A DNA stretch of 24,204 bases from CAG-217 sp963642245 (lineage in GTDB: Bacteria > Bacillota > Clostridia > Oscillospirales > Acutalibacteraceae), in contig CAVIFY010000029.1 of NCBI GenBank assembly GCA_963642245.1, forward strand, positions 1-24,204, read 5' to 3'. This document shows positions 1-5,886 of the stretch, piece by piece. A program made the translations under genes and the position numbers. The notes below the pieces were generated by a model. It was not told where the DNA came from, made no database searches, and saw only the letters and a list, made by a program, of their open reading frames with translations. Positions within the stretch are counted from its first letter, which is position 1. Every line of letters starts with the position of its first letter.

Positions 1-2
1 GC

Positions 3-290
3 ACCGCCTGGCGGCAGACGGCGGAGTTTGTGTCCAAATACTTCCACAAAGGCTCCATGATCGCCGTGGAGGGCTCTTTGCAGACAGACAACTACACGGA
101 CCAGAACGGCGAAAAACGCAAGAGCGTGCAGCTGGTGGCCCACCAGGCGTCCTTCTGCGGTTCTAAGGCAGAGAGTGGCGCTACCGGCGCAAACTCCAAT
201 CCTGCTTTTGCGCAACCGGCGCCCAGCTACGCCAGCGCAGATAACAGCGATTTTGAAGAGATCGTGGATGACGACGATTTACCGTTTTAA
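3..290 (+). CDS. ssb: Single-stranded DNA binding protein, 5'-truncated by window edge
   Basis: The frame is open from the first bases of the window, so the true start and the N-terminal part of the OB fold lie upstream. The visible part begins TAWRQTAEFVSKYF and contains GSMIAVEGSLQT and the following strand, which are the conserved second half of a bacterial-type SSB OB fold. A disordered Gly/Ala/Ser/Pro-rich linker follows, and the protein ends in the acidic tip DDDDLPF, the standard SSB peptide that binds replication and repair partners. It coats single-stranded phage DNA during replication, in the cytoplasm. The stop is followed at once by the AAGGAG site of the replication initiator gene, so the two are probably co-transcribed. 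A GTG inside the ORF (position 30) is not the real start, because conserved sequence extends upstream of it. Confidence 0.93.
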   Translation, partial: TAWRQTAEFVSKYFHKGSMIAVEGSLQTDNYTDQNGEKRKSVQLVAHQASFCGSKAESGATGANSNPAFAQPAPSYASADNSDFEEIVDDDDLPF

Positions 291-299
291 GGAGTATAT

Positions 300-1034
300 A
301 TGAGCAATCAGGGTTGGGTGAAAGCCTACCGGCAACTGCTGGATTGGGAGTGGTACACCGATGTACCAACCTTTAAGCTGTTCTTGCATTTGTTGCTTAT
401 AGTCAACAGGGAGCCGCAGCAATGGCGCGGTCAAACGCTGGGCAGCGGCTCCGTGGTCACCTCCATAAGCGCTTTGGCAAGCGGCAGCGGGCTGTCAGAT
501 ATGCAAGTGAGAACAGCGCTAAAACACCTGCAAAAAACTGGCGAGATTTCCAAGAATGTAACAAACAAAAATACCGTTATTATCCTGCGTAACTACGCCA
601 AATATCAGGGGTCGGAAAACGATAGGCAACAAACAGATAACAAACAGATAACAAACAAACAACAAACAGATAACAATCAAATAACAAGCGCTTTCTATAA
701 ACAAGAATGCAAGAATGAAAGAATGCAAGAAGGGAGAGAGCGCGCGAGCGCGTGCACGCCCGCAAAGCTATACGGCGATTTCAAAAATGTTCGATTAACC
801 GATGAGGAGTTTTCCAAGCTGAAGCGCCAGTTCCCGCTTGACTGGCAGCGGCTGATCAAGAACCTGAGCTTCCACATCCACAACACCCACAAGACCTACT
901 ACGATCACTTCTCTGTATTGCAGAAGTGGGGCACAGAGGACAGGAAAAACAGCGGGGCACTGCAAAGCCCACCGTCCTACGACCTGGAGCAGATCAAGCG
1001 GGACACCATGAACAACACAGACATCAAGTTTTAG
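300..1034 (+). CDS. Phage replication initiator / DnaD-like replisome organiser
   Basis: 244 residues. The N-terminal ~105 residues (GWVKAYRQLLDWEWY, then a winged-helix pattern with GLSDMQVRTALKHL) match the N-terminal domain of phage replisome-organiser proteins. A Q/N/T/K-rich linker follows (about residues 109-130). The C-terminal part, YGDFKNVRLTDEEFSKLK then LSFHIHNTHKTYYDHF, is the short domain commonly found at the end of such phage replication proteins. Its role would be to bind the phage origin and recruit replication proteins. The linker is encoded by 11-bp tandem repeats and is followed by 8-bp tandem repeats, so the origin may lie inside the gene, as iterons do in lambda O. The ATG at 300 has AAGGAG immediately upstream. 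No helicase loader gene is seen next to it. The family call is firm; the exact initiator mechanism is inferred. Confidence 0.8.
   Translation: MSNQGWVKAYRQLLDWEWYTDVPTFKLFLHLLLIVNREPQQWRGQTLGSGSVVTSISALASGSGLSDMQVRTALKHLQKTGEISKNVTNKNTVIILRNYAKYQGSENDRQQTDNKQITNKQQTDNNQITSAFYKQECKNERMQEGRERASACTPAKLYGDFKNVRLTDEEFSKLKRQFPLDWQRLIKNLSFHIHNTHKTYYDHFSVLQKWGTEDRKNSGALQSPPSYDLEQIKRDTMNNTDIKF
628..682 (+). repeat. Five 11-bp tandem repeats, candidate replication origin iterons
   Basis: Consecutive 11-bp units start at 628, 639, 650, 661 and 672, with consensus AACAAACAGAT. Units at 628, 639 and 661 are identical; 650 (AACAAACAAAC) and 672 (AACAATCAAAT) are variants, and a partial unit follows at 683. 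The block is very A-rich in GC-rich surroundings. Because 11 is not a multiple of 3, it encodes an 11-residue repeat (QQTDNKQITNK). Iterons inside an initiator gene are known in lambda O; the origin role here is inference. Confidence 0.6.
703..734 (+). repeat. Four 8-bp tandem repeats beside the 11-bp block
   Basis: Units AAGAATGC, AAGAATGA, AAGAATGC and AAGAAGGG start at 703, 711, 719 and 727. They follow the 11-bp repeats after about 20 bases and are followed by a GC-rich alternating stretch (CGCGCGAGCGCG, 741-752) and GTGCAC. They lie in the linker region of the replication initiator gene. They may be part of the same origin or only a slippage-prone linker. Confidence 0.5.
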
Positions 1035-1043
1035 GAGGAACCT

Positions 1044-1358
1044 ATGGATTTGAAAAAACTGACACCACGGCAGGCGCTGATCTATGACGCTCTGATCCCG
1101 CCCGGGCTGCCGGTGCGTGGCAGAGACCTGGCACGGCGGACTCGCATTAGTGAGCGAGACCTGAGATCAGAGCGCAAGGCTATGCAGGAACAGGGTGTGC
1201 CCATCGTTACCGGCGACTTTGGCTATATGCTGGTGGACGAGAGTAACCCAGAGCCGCTGCTGCGGTATGCCAAGCGGCTGAACGCCCACGGCGATGAGGA
1301 GCTGGCCACGGCAGCAATGGCACAGCGGATCTATGAAAGGATGGTGACCGCGAGATGA
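1044..1358 (+). CDS. Small winged-helix-like phage protein
   Basis: 104 residues, highly charged, with no Cys. Residues 6-50 (LTPRQALIYDAL, then GRDLARRTRISERDLRSERKAM) have the pattern of a helix-turn-helix, and the following IVTGDFGYMLV looks like the wing of a BirA/HTH_11-type domain. It would bind DNA, but its target is unknown. AGGAGG, overlapping the end of the upstream gene, precedes the ATG at good spacing. The stop overlaps the next start as ATGA, indicating translational coupling to the resolvase gene. It sits in the replication/recombination module and may regulate that operon; this is inference from position only. Confidence 0.7.
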   Translation: MDLKKLTPRQALIYDALIPPGLPVRGRDLARRTRISERDLRSERKAMQEQGVPIVTGDFGYMLVDESNPEPLLRYAKRLNAHGDEELATAAMAQRIYERMVTAR

Positions 1359-1795
1359 TGGTACGGCTGACGATACCGGGAGAACCCCAGGGCAAGGGAC
1401 GGCACCGGGCGGTGCGCCGAGGTGACCGGATCGCTACATACACGCCCAGGAAGACCAAGGACTACGAGGACGAGGTGCGGTTCTGCTACCGGCAGGCATA
1501 CGGTGACCGGATGGCCTTTGCCGTTGATGAGCCGATCAGCGCAACGATCATTGCGGCGTTTGGCATTCCCAAGAGCGCCAGCAAAAAGCGCAAGGTGGAG
1601 ATGATGGCCAGCAGGGTGCTGCCCACCAAAAAGCCGGACACGGATAACATTGCCAAGATCGTGCTGGATGCCTTGAATGGCCTGGCCTACCCGGACGACA
1701 AACAGGTGGTGGAACTGCAAGTGATCAAGACCTATGGCCTGGAGGGTTATGTGGAGGTTGAACTGCGGAACTGGAGGACACGGACAGATGGCTGA
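1355..1795 (+). CDS. rusA: RusA-family Holliday junction resolvase
   Basis: 146 residues, normal length for RusA. It starts MVRLTIPGEPQGKGRHR, the typical first strand and basic loop, followed by TYTPRKTKDYE. The acidic metal-binding set is present: D95 and D97 in KPDTDN, D105 in LDALNG, and D114/D115 in YPDDKQV. The C-terminal strand VEVELR is also typical. The enzyme is a dimeric Mg-dependent nuclease that cuts four-way DNA junctions arising in phage recombination and replication, which helps make DNA ready for packaging. It overlaps its upstream neighbour by ATGA; the second ATG (1358) is an equally possible start. The small Cys-rich gene downstream begins inside its last codons. Confidence 0.93.
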   Translation: MMVRLTIPGEPQGKGRHRAVRRGDRIATYTPRKTKDYEDEVRFCYRQAYGDRMAFAVDEPISATIIAAFGIPKSASKKRKVEMMASRVLPTKKPDTDNIAKIVLDALNGLAYPDDKQVVELQVIKTYGLEGYVEVELRNWRTRTDG

Positions 1796-1961
1796 ACAAT
1801 GTGCGTTCTATGTGCGCTGCGACCGCTGCCAGTATGGCCGCAACCTGGGCAGCAACGAATACGGTTGCCGCAAACACCTGGCCCCGGACGGAAAGACGAT
1901 ACACCAGGGGCAGTACAGCTGCGAGAATGGGAGGGAAAAGGAATGGCCAAAAACAAAATAA
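1788..1961 (+). CDS. Small Cys-rich hypothetical protein
   Basis: 57 residues starting MAEQCAFYVRCDRCQYG. The Cys/His set (C5, the CDRC pair, then GCRKH and a later C near the end) suggests a small zinc-binding fold. The start at ATG 1788 lies inside the end of the resolvase gene behind GGAGGACACGGAC, and the 3' end overlaps the next gene start at 1943. This dense overlap is typical of phage operons and supports real translation. I do not recognise a family and assign no function. A longer frame opens further upstream but would overlap the resolvase deeply with no homology-like content. Confidence 0.65.
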   Translation: MAEQCAFYVRCDRCQYGRNLGSNEYGCRKHLAPDGKTIHQGQYSCENGREKEWPKTK

Positions 1962-2263
1962 CACACGAATGGAATGAAGATGGCACGGCAATTATCTTCA
2001 CCGGAAGCCAGAGACAGCCAACACTGGCTGAAATCAGAAATTATGCCGCTGATCTTGCGAGAACAACTGGAGAGTTCATATCTGAGGGCGTATATGCAGC
2101 AGCGTGTGTCGTTGGTGGTGACTGGATTCCTCCAGAAGATCAGCGCAGCGTAACGCTGGTGCAGTTTGATGAAGATTGCCCCATTTGCGGCAAGCCGTTT
2201 GTACTGGATACGGACTTTTGCCCGATCTGCCACAAGAAGTGGAACGAATTTGGTTTGATATAG
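1943..2263 (+). CDS. Hypothetical protein with C-terminal zinc ribbon
   Basis: 106 residues starting MAKNKITHEW, preceded by GGGAGGGAAAAGGA. The C-terminal 30 residues hold two CPIC knuckles (CPICGKPF and CPICHKKW) separated by about 12 residues, a classical four-Cys zinc ribbon. The rest is mixed alpha/beta without a recognised family. The protein probably binds zinc and may bind nucleic acid or another protein. Its stop at 2263 falls inside a different open frame that ends at 2340 in an ATGA overlap with the next gene, so the original 3' end may have been altered by a frameshift or recombination. The start was chosen because the upstream part of the frame is antisense-like and lacks a ribosome binding site. 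Confidence 0.7.
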   Translation: MAKNKITHEWNEDGTAIIFTGSQRQPTLAEIRNYAADLARTTGEFISEGVYAAACVVGGDWIPPEDQRSVTLVQFDEDCPICGKPFVLDTDFCPICHKKWNEFGLI

Positions 2264-2340
2264 AAGCAAATGAAATCAAATCGGTCACGCATTGGCGAGA
2301 GCTGCCAAAGCCGCCGAGAATGGAGGAATGTGACAAATGA
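2218..2340 (+). pseudogene. Possible leftover C-terminal tail of a DUF551-like gene
   Basis: In the frame other than the zinc-ribbon gene, codons from 2173 to 2340 are open. They end with VTHWRELPKPPRMEE, very like the C-terminal VTHWMPLPEPP signature of phage DUF551 proteins. The stop overlaps the next ATG as ATGA (2337-2340), as for a genuine upstream gene. Only rare starts are available (TTG 2176, 2185 and 2218; GTG 2239), and the N-terminal DUF551 core is absent. It is best read as the remnant of a gene whose 5' part was replaced, or as the 3' end of the zinc-ribbon gene after a one-base frameshift. The family match is from memory of the motif; confidence is limited. Confidence 0.4.
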
Positions 2341-2528
2341 AAAAGAAGAAGTTAAGGACTATGACTAATGGAGAGTATTGCGATAAATGGCTTTCAAAAC
2401 ATAAATATTGTTTGCTTTCTGATGGAGCATATTGTTGCCCGTTATTTGGTAAAACTTGTTTGAAAGAGAATGTTAATAAGCCTCTTGTGATTAACGGAAA
2501 ATACATATTGATTGAGGTGAAAGAATGA
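2337..2528 (+). CDS. Small Cys-containing hypothetical protein
   Basis: 63 residues, Lys-rich at the N terminus, with five Cys (YCDKW, KYC, YCCPLF, TCLKE), so a small metal-binding fold is possible. GGAGG lies about ten bases upstream of the ATG, and the gene is coupled at both ends by ATGA overlaps. It is clearly more AT-rich than its neighbours, which suggests recent acquisition or exchange. Residues TMTNGEYCDKWLSK recall the MTNAD/MTNGE start of small phage proteins with a C-rich core, but I do not assign a function. An internal ATG at codon 9 is an alternative start. Confidence 0.6.
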   Translation: MKKKKLRTMTNGEYCDKWLSKHKYCLLSDGAYCCPLFGKTCLKENVNKPLVINGKYILIEVKE

Positions 2529-2935
2529 ACATTAAACTGGACAAGCAGGCACTAATGCCTGTGCGAGCACATGACACGGACGCAGGGCTTGACCTGCTGT
2601 CACCGGTGGACACGGTAGTGCCGGCACACGGAGCGGTGACCATTGATACTGGGGTACATATTGAGCTGCCGGTACACACAGCGGGCTTTTTGAAGTCCAA
2701 AAGCGGACTGAATGTGAAGTACGGCATTACAAGCGAGGGCGTTATAGATGTGGGATACACCGGCAGCATTGCCGTTAAGCTGTACAATCACAGCGGTATG
2801 GATTACGCCGTGCGCCGTGGGGACAAAATCAGCCAGCTGGTGGTGGTCAAGATCGACACGCCGGAGCTGGTGCTGGTGGACAAGCTGGCAGACACCGAAC
2901 GGGGCAACGGCGGGTTCGGGAGTACAGGGAGGTGA
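2525..2935 (+). CDS. dut: Trimeric dUTP diphosphatase (dUTPase)
   Basis: 136 residues with all five conserved dUTPase motifs: DAGLDL (19-24), LKSKSGL (56-62), GVIDVGYTG (72-80), RRGDKISQLV (97-106) and RGNGGFGSTG (126-135). The last is the glycine-rich flexible arm that closes over the nucleotide in a neighbouring subunit. It converts dUTP to dUMP and pyrophosphate, keeping uracil out of phage DNA and supplying dUMP for thymidylate synthesis, in the cytoplasm as a homotrimer. It starts in an ATGA overlap with the upstream gene. No catalytic residue appears missing. Some phage dUTPases also act as regulators, but nothing in this sequence shows that. Confidence 0.96.
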   Translation: MNIKLDKQALMPVRAHDTDAGLDLLSPVDTVVPAHGAVTIDTGVHIELPVHTAGFLKSKSGLNVKYGITSEGVIDVGYTGSIAVKLYNHSGMDYAVRRGDKISQLVVVKIDTPELVLVDKLADTERGNGGFGSTGR

Positions 2936-2940
2936 TCAGG

Positions 2941-3033
2941 ATGTGTACAGCTGCACAAATCATTCTTGTGGCCGGGGCGGTCATTGTTGCATTTTTTGGC
3001 GTGATCGGCTTTGGCCCGAACTTTAAGAAATGA
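2941..3033 (+). CDS. Tiny single-span membrane peptide
   Basis: 30 residues starting MCTAAQIILVAGAVIVAFFG and ending PNFKK. Almost the whole chain is one hydrophobic segment with a basic C-terminal end. GGGAGG (2927-2932), at the end of the dUTPase gene, gives ideal spacing to the ATG, and the next gene has its own GGAGG after a short gap, so translation is credible. No family is recognised. Possible roles such as a membrane-acting or regulatory peptide are guesses. Confidence 0.55.
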   Translation: MCTAAQIILVAGAVIVAFFGVIGFGPNFKK

Positions 3034-3057
3034 GCATAACAAAAAGTAGGAGGAAAA

Positions 3058-3471
3058 ATGACGAACAACGAAAAGAAGGAATGGCTGCAACGATACCGAG
3101 AGTGCTGGGCGGAGGTTGAGATTACACAACAGGAGATCGAAGAACTGAACAGCCGGGCGCAAAAGATCACGGCTTCCCTCTCTCCAACGCCGGGAGGCGG
3201 GCAGCGGGCAGATTTCACCTTGACGGTAGATCGCATTATAGAACTGAAAGAGAAGCTGGACCAACAAGTCCGGCTTGCTCTGTTGCAGCGGGCAGAAATT
3301 GAGGCTGCTATTGAGCAGGTGCGCAGCCCGTTGCACCGGCGTGTGTTGCGTCGGCGGTATTTGAACGGTGACACTTTTGAGAAAATCGCGGTGGACGAAG
3401 ATATTACATACAATCACCTGGTCTCTCGCATTCACCCGCAGTCCCTGGATATGCTGGAATGCAAAAAATAA
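3058..3471 (+). CDS. Sigma-70 region 4-like late transcription regulator (DUF1492/RinA-ArpU type)
   Basis: 137 residues. The N-terminal half is coiled coil, followed by a short PTPGGGQRAD loop typical of DUF1492 proteins. The C-terminal half (about 88-133) reads RSPLHRRVLRRRYLNGDTFEKIA with a following helix, the pattern of a sigma-70 region 4 helix-turn-helix. Members of this group (RinA, ArpU and relatives) activate the late packaging and structural operon. The location fits: it is the last gene before a non-coding stretch with repeated -10-like elements and then the terminase genes. AGGAGG precedes the ATG. It probably acts on the repeat region just downstream; this is inference. Confidence 0.82.
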   Translation: MTNNEKKEWLQRYRECWAEVEITQQEIEELNSRAQKITASLSPTPGGGQRADFTLTVDRIIELKEKLDQQVRLALLQRAEIEAAIEQVRSPLHRRVLRRRYLNGDTFEKIAVDEDITYNHLVSRIHPQSLDMLECKK

Positions 3472-3480
3472 AAAACCACT

Positions 3481-3540
3481 ATGCAATGCATGTTGATGTT
3501 ATAGTATGCAGGTTACCGTCTGTGTTATAGTATAAACTGC
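3481..3540 (+). promoter_or_regulatory. Candidate activator-dependent late promoter with two 11-bp direct repeats
   Basis: TGTTATAGTAT occurs exactly at 3497-3507 and again at 3523-3533, 26 bp apart. Each contains a TATAGT -10-like hexamer, but no good -35 lies at 16-18 bp upstream of either, as expected for promoters that need an activator. A short ATGCAATGCAT element (3481-3491) precedes them. The position directly after the late-regulator gene and before the packaging genes makes this the best candidate for its target. No start site is demonstrated. Confidence 0.5.
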
Positions 3541-3551
3541 CAAACAGATTG

Positions 3552-3588
3552 AAAGAGCGCTCCAAACGGTGCGCTCTTTGGTTTTTGT
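3552..3588 (+). terminator. Terminator-like hairpin after the late-regulator region
   Basis: AAAGAGCGC (3552-3560) pairs perfectly with GCGCTCTTT (3571-3579) around a 10-base loop, followed by GGTTTTTG. It could end early transcripts, but it also lies downstream of the candidate late promoter, so it may act as an attenuator or leader element. The T-tract is interrupted by GG, so strength is uncertain. No gene is seen between 3472 and 3680: this stretch holds the repeats, this hairpin and the promoter at 3642-3650. Confidence 0.5.
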
Positions 3589-3641
3589 CTTTGAGTTTTC
3601 CCTTTCTAAAACGCGGTTACTACGAGGCCCATTTTCAGATG

Positions 3642-3650
3642 TGCTATAAT
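3642..3650 (+). promoter_or_regulatory. Extended -10 promoter for the membrane moron gene
   Basis: TGCTATAAT is a perfect TATAAT (3645-3650) preceded by the TG-N extended element. No good -35 is visible, which extended -10 promoters can tolerate. It lies 31 bp before the ATG at 3681, with a G-rich ribosome binding site between. It suggests independent, possibly constitutive, expression of the following gene. Confidence 0.5.
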
Positions 3651-3680
3651 TATGGTGAGCGAAAGGGGGGAAACAAATAC

Positions 3681-4175
3681 ATGCGTAAACGCTCTAAAAA
3701 ACCTTTAGGCAAGCAGCAGAAGAAACGGAAAAATCGTAAAGTTCGAGAGTATGAAAAGATCAAGATGGAACTGACTAACCTTTCTCCGGCGGAACGCCGC
3801 CGCGAACGCATTTTAGCAGAGGCCGAAGAGAAAACCGCGATAAATACTACTCCTTTGACGATTTCTGTAATATCGATGATATTTTCATGGTTTGCAGTCT
3901 TTCAAAGTAAGATTTATGACATTTTGAAAGATCAGTTTCAAACATTGCTTAAAGAATACTCAAACTATGCTGGAATAATTCAAAAGATACAACAGAAGAT
4001 GAGTGAAATTCAGAATAGTCATATTGAGATATTCGGCGTGGTTGTAGTTGCTTCAGCAATAGCAGCAGTGATTATACTGATTTGCCAGCGGTGTTTCGAG
4101 AAAGCAACCCGCAAAAATAGAATTCGGCTCGAAATACTGGATGAATTTTTCCCAGACAGCAAACAGAAAAAATAA
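3681..4175 (+). CDS. Two-span membrane protein, probable accessory (moron) gene
   Basis: 164 residues starting MRKRSKKPLGKQQ after AAGGGGGG; a longer frame to TTG 3549 would run through the hairpin and promoter and is rejected. The N-terminal 55 residues are very basic and charged. Hydrophobic segments lie at about 57-75 and 115-136, and the C-terminal tail is basic. The positive-inside rule predicts both ends in the cytoplasm and a helical loop of about 40 residues outside. The gene is AT-rich compared with its neighbours, has its own promoter and sits between the late regulator and terminase, where non-essential cargo genes are often found. Membrane morons in that position can act in superinfection exclusion or host modification. 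No family is recognised, so the function is open. Confidence 0.7.
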   Translation: MRKRSKKPLGKQQKKRKNRKVREYEKIKMELTNLSPAERRRERILAEAEEKTAINTTPLTISVISMIFSWFAVFQSKIYDILKDQFQTLLKEYSNYAGIIQKIQQKMSEIQNSHIEIFGVVVVASAIAAVIILICQRCFEKATRKNRIRLEILDEFFPDSKQKK

Positions 4176-4215
4176 CAGCATATAATCCGCAATTATTACA
4201 AAGGAGGTGAGCAGC

Positions 4216-4629
4216 ATGGGTAAAGAGACCTTAACACCTAAACAAAGGCTGTTCTGTTATGAATATGTGCTCGACCATAACGGGAAACGGTCTTACCAGG
4301 CTGCTTACCCGAATTGTAAGGCGCCCGGGAGCGCAGAAAGCCAAGCAAGCCGATTGCTAAGAAATGATAAGGTAAAAAAATTTATCGCTGACCTGGAAAA
4401 GCGAAAGCTGGACAAGTTGGATTTTACCGCAACGGATGTGCTGAACGCGCTGTGCTCCATCGGGTTTGCAGAGACGGCAAAGCCGCCGAATACCTCTGAT
4501 CGGGTGAAAGCCCTGGCAGAGCTTCTGCGTCACTTTGAATTGGCCCGAGGGCATGAAGATGAGCAGACGGACGATGGCTTCTTGGAAGCCTTGGAGCAGA
4601 AAGCGGGTGAACAGGTATGGGAAGAATAA
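4216..4629 (+). CDS. terS: Terminase small subunit (Terminase_2 family)
   Basis: 137 residues. LTPKQRLFCYEYV near the start, then SYQAAYPN, and SQASRLLRNDKVKKFI, are the conserved features of the Terminase_2 small subunits, including the DNA-binding helix-turn-helix. It recognises the packaging site on concatemeric phage DNA and loads the large subunit. AAGGAGGTGA (4201-4210) is a near-perfect ribosome binding site; I chose ATG 4216 over the GTG at 4207 because that GTG lies inside the site. The 3' end overlaps the start of the large subunit by 13 bases, so the two are translationally coupled. Confidence 0.92.
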   Translation: MGKETLTPKQRLFCYEYVLDHNGKRSYQAAYPNCKAPGSAESQASRLLRNDKVKKFIADLEKRKLDKLDFTATDVLNALCSIGFAETAKPPNTSDRVKALAELLRHFELARGHEDEQTDDGFLEALEQKAGEQVWEE

Positions 4630-5885
4630 GCACATTTCATTTTCAGCCATTCTCCGCCAAGCAGATCCAGGTGCTTACCTGGTGGTGCAAAACATCACCT
4701 GTGAGCGACAAAAACGGAATAATTGCAGACGGCGCTATACGATCCGGTAAGACGGTGAGTATGGCGCTTAGCTATATTCTGTGGGCTATGAGTACCTATA
4801 GCGGCATGAACTTTGCCATGTGCGGTAAGACAATCAGCTCCTTTCGCCGAAATGTACTTTCTTTTCTGCCTGCGATGCTACAAAGTCGTGGGTATCAGGT
4901 GAAATACAGCCGCAGCGACAATGTGCTTGTGGTAACACGGGGTAACACGGAAAACGCATTTTATATCTTTGGCGGCAAAGACGAAAGCAGCCAGGATCTG
5001 ATCCAGGGTATGACTTTGGCCGGTGTGTTCTTTGACGAGGTGGCTTTAATGCCCCAGTCCTTTGTGCAGCAGGCCACCGCCCGGTGCTCTGTCAGTGGTG
5101 CAAAATTTTGGTTTAACTGTAACCCGGATAACCCACACCACTGGTTTTATGAAGAATGGATCCTGCCAGAGAAGCGGCAAGAAAAGCGAATACTCTACCT
5201 CCACTTTACGATGGACGACAATTTGTCCTTAACAGAGGAGGTTAAAGCCCGGTACAGAACGATGTATGCGGGCGTTTTTTATGCCCGGTACATTCTGGGC
5301 GAATGGAAAGTGGCAGAGGGCCTAATCTACGATATGTTTGATGAAAGCCGCCACTGTATTCCGCTGCCGCCGGAGAGTGAGCTGCAAGGCTCTGCCTATA
5401 TCAGTGTGGACTACGGTACGCTAAACCCAACGGTGTTCCTGATGTGGCGCAAATACCATGGCAAGTGGCTATGCGCCAAGGAATATTACTATTCCGGGCG
5501 GGAGAACCACAGGCAAAAGACGGACTCCGAGTACGCAGATGATCTGGTGCAGTTCCTTGGAAACACGCCATACACCTGCGTGGTCGTAGACCCATCGGCG
5601 GCTTCATTTATAACTGAATTGCAAAGGCGGGGGCTAAAAGTGCTCAAGGCAGATAATGCCGTGCTGGATGGGATCCGTACCGTATGTACGCTATTGCAGC
5701 GGGCGGATCTGCTGTTCAGTAAGGACTGCACCCGTACCATTGCAGAATTTTACGCCTACCGTTGGTATGACAAAGCGGCTCAGGCGGGCCGGGACGAACC
5801 GGTCAAACAGGACGACCACGCTATGGACGCTATGCGCTACTTTGTCAGCACGGCGCTGGGGCGGATCGTAACAAGGAGGACATAA
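4617..5885 (+). CDS. terL: Terminase large subunit, PBSX type
   Basis: 422 residues, full length. The N-terminal ATPase has Walker A GAIRSGKT (39-46), Walker B GVFFDE (136-141) and the coupling motif FNCNPDNP (166-173). The C-terminal RNase H-like nuclease has D265 (SVDYGTLNP), D325 (VVVDPSAAS) and D400/D404 (DDHAMDAMRYF). It drives ATP-dependent packaging of phage DNA into the prohead through the portal and cuts the concatemer. ATG 4617 lies within the small-subunit gene, and a second internal overlap is absent. It is followed two bases later by the portal gene. All key residues are present. Confidence 0.96.
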   Translation: MGRISTFHFQPFSAKQIQVLTWWCKTSPVSDKNGIIADGAIRSGKTVSMALSYILWAMSTYSGMNFAMCGKTISSFRRNVLSFLPAMLQSRGYQVKYSRSDNVLVVTRGNTENAFYIFGGKDESSQDLIQGMTLAGVFFDEVALMPQSFVQQATARCSVSGAKFWFNCNPDNPHHWFYEEWILPEKRQEKRILYLHFTMDDNLSLTEEVKARYRTMYAGVFYARYILGEWKVAEGLIYDMFDESRHCIPLPPESELQGSAYISVDYGTLNPTVFLMWRKYHGKWLCAKEYYYSGRENHRQKTDSEYADDLVQFLGNTPYTCVVVDPSAASFITELQRRGLKVLKADNAVLDGIRTVCTLLQRADLLFSKDCTRTIAEFYAYRWYDKAAQAGRDEPVKQDDHAMDAMRYFVSTALGRIVTRRT

Positions 5886-5886
5886 G

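Noticed and set aside
628..734. Repeat blocks read as a CRISPR array
   Set aside because: Units are 11 and 8 bp, contiguous without spacers, and lie inside a coding gene.
2803..3486. Minus-strand open frames around the late regulator
   Set aside because: Translation is Cys/Phe/Ser-rich with no domain; the + strand gene in the same DNA is a clear family member.
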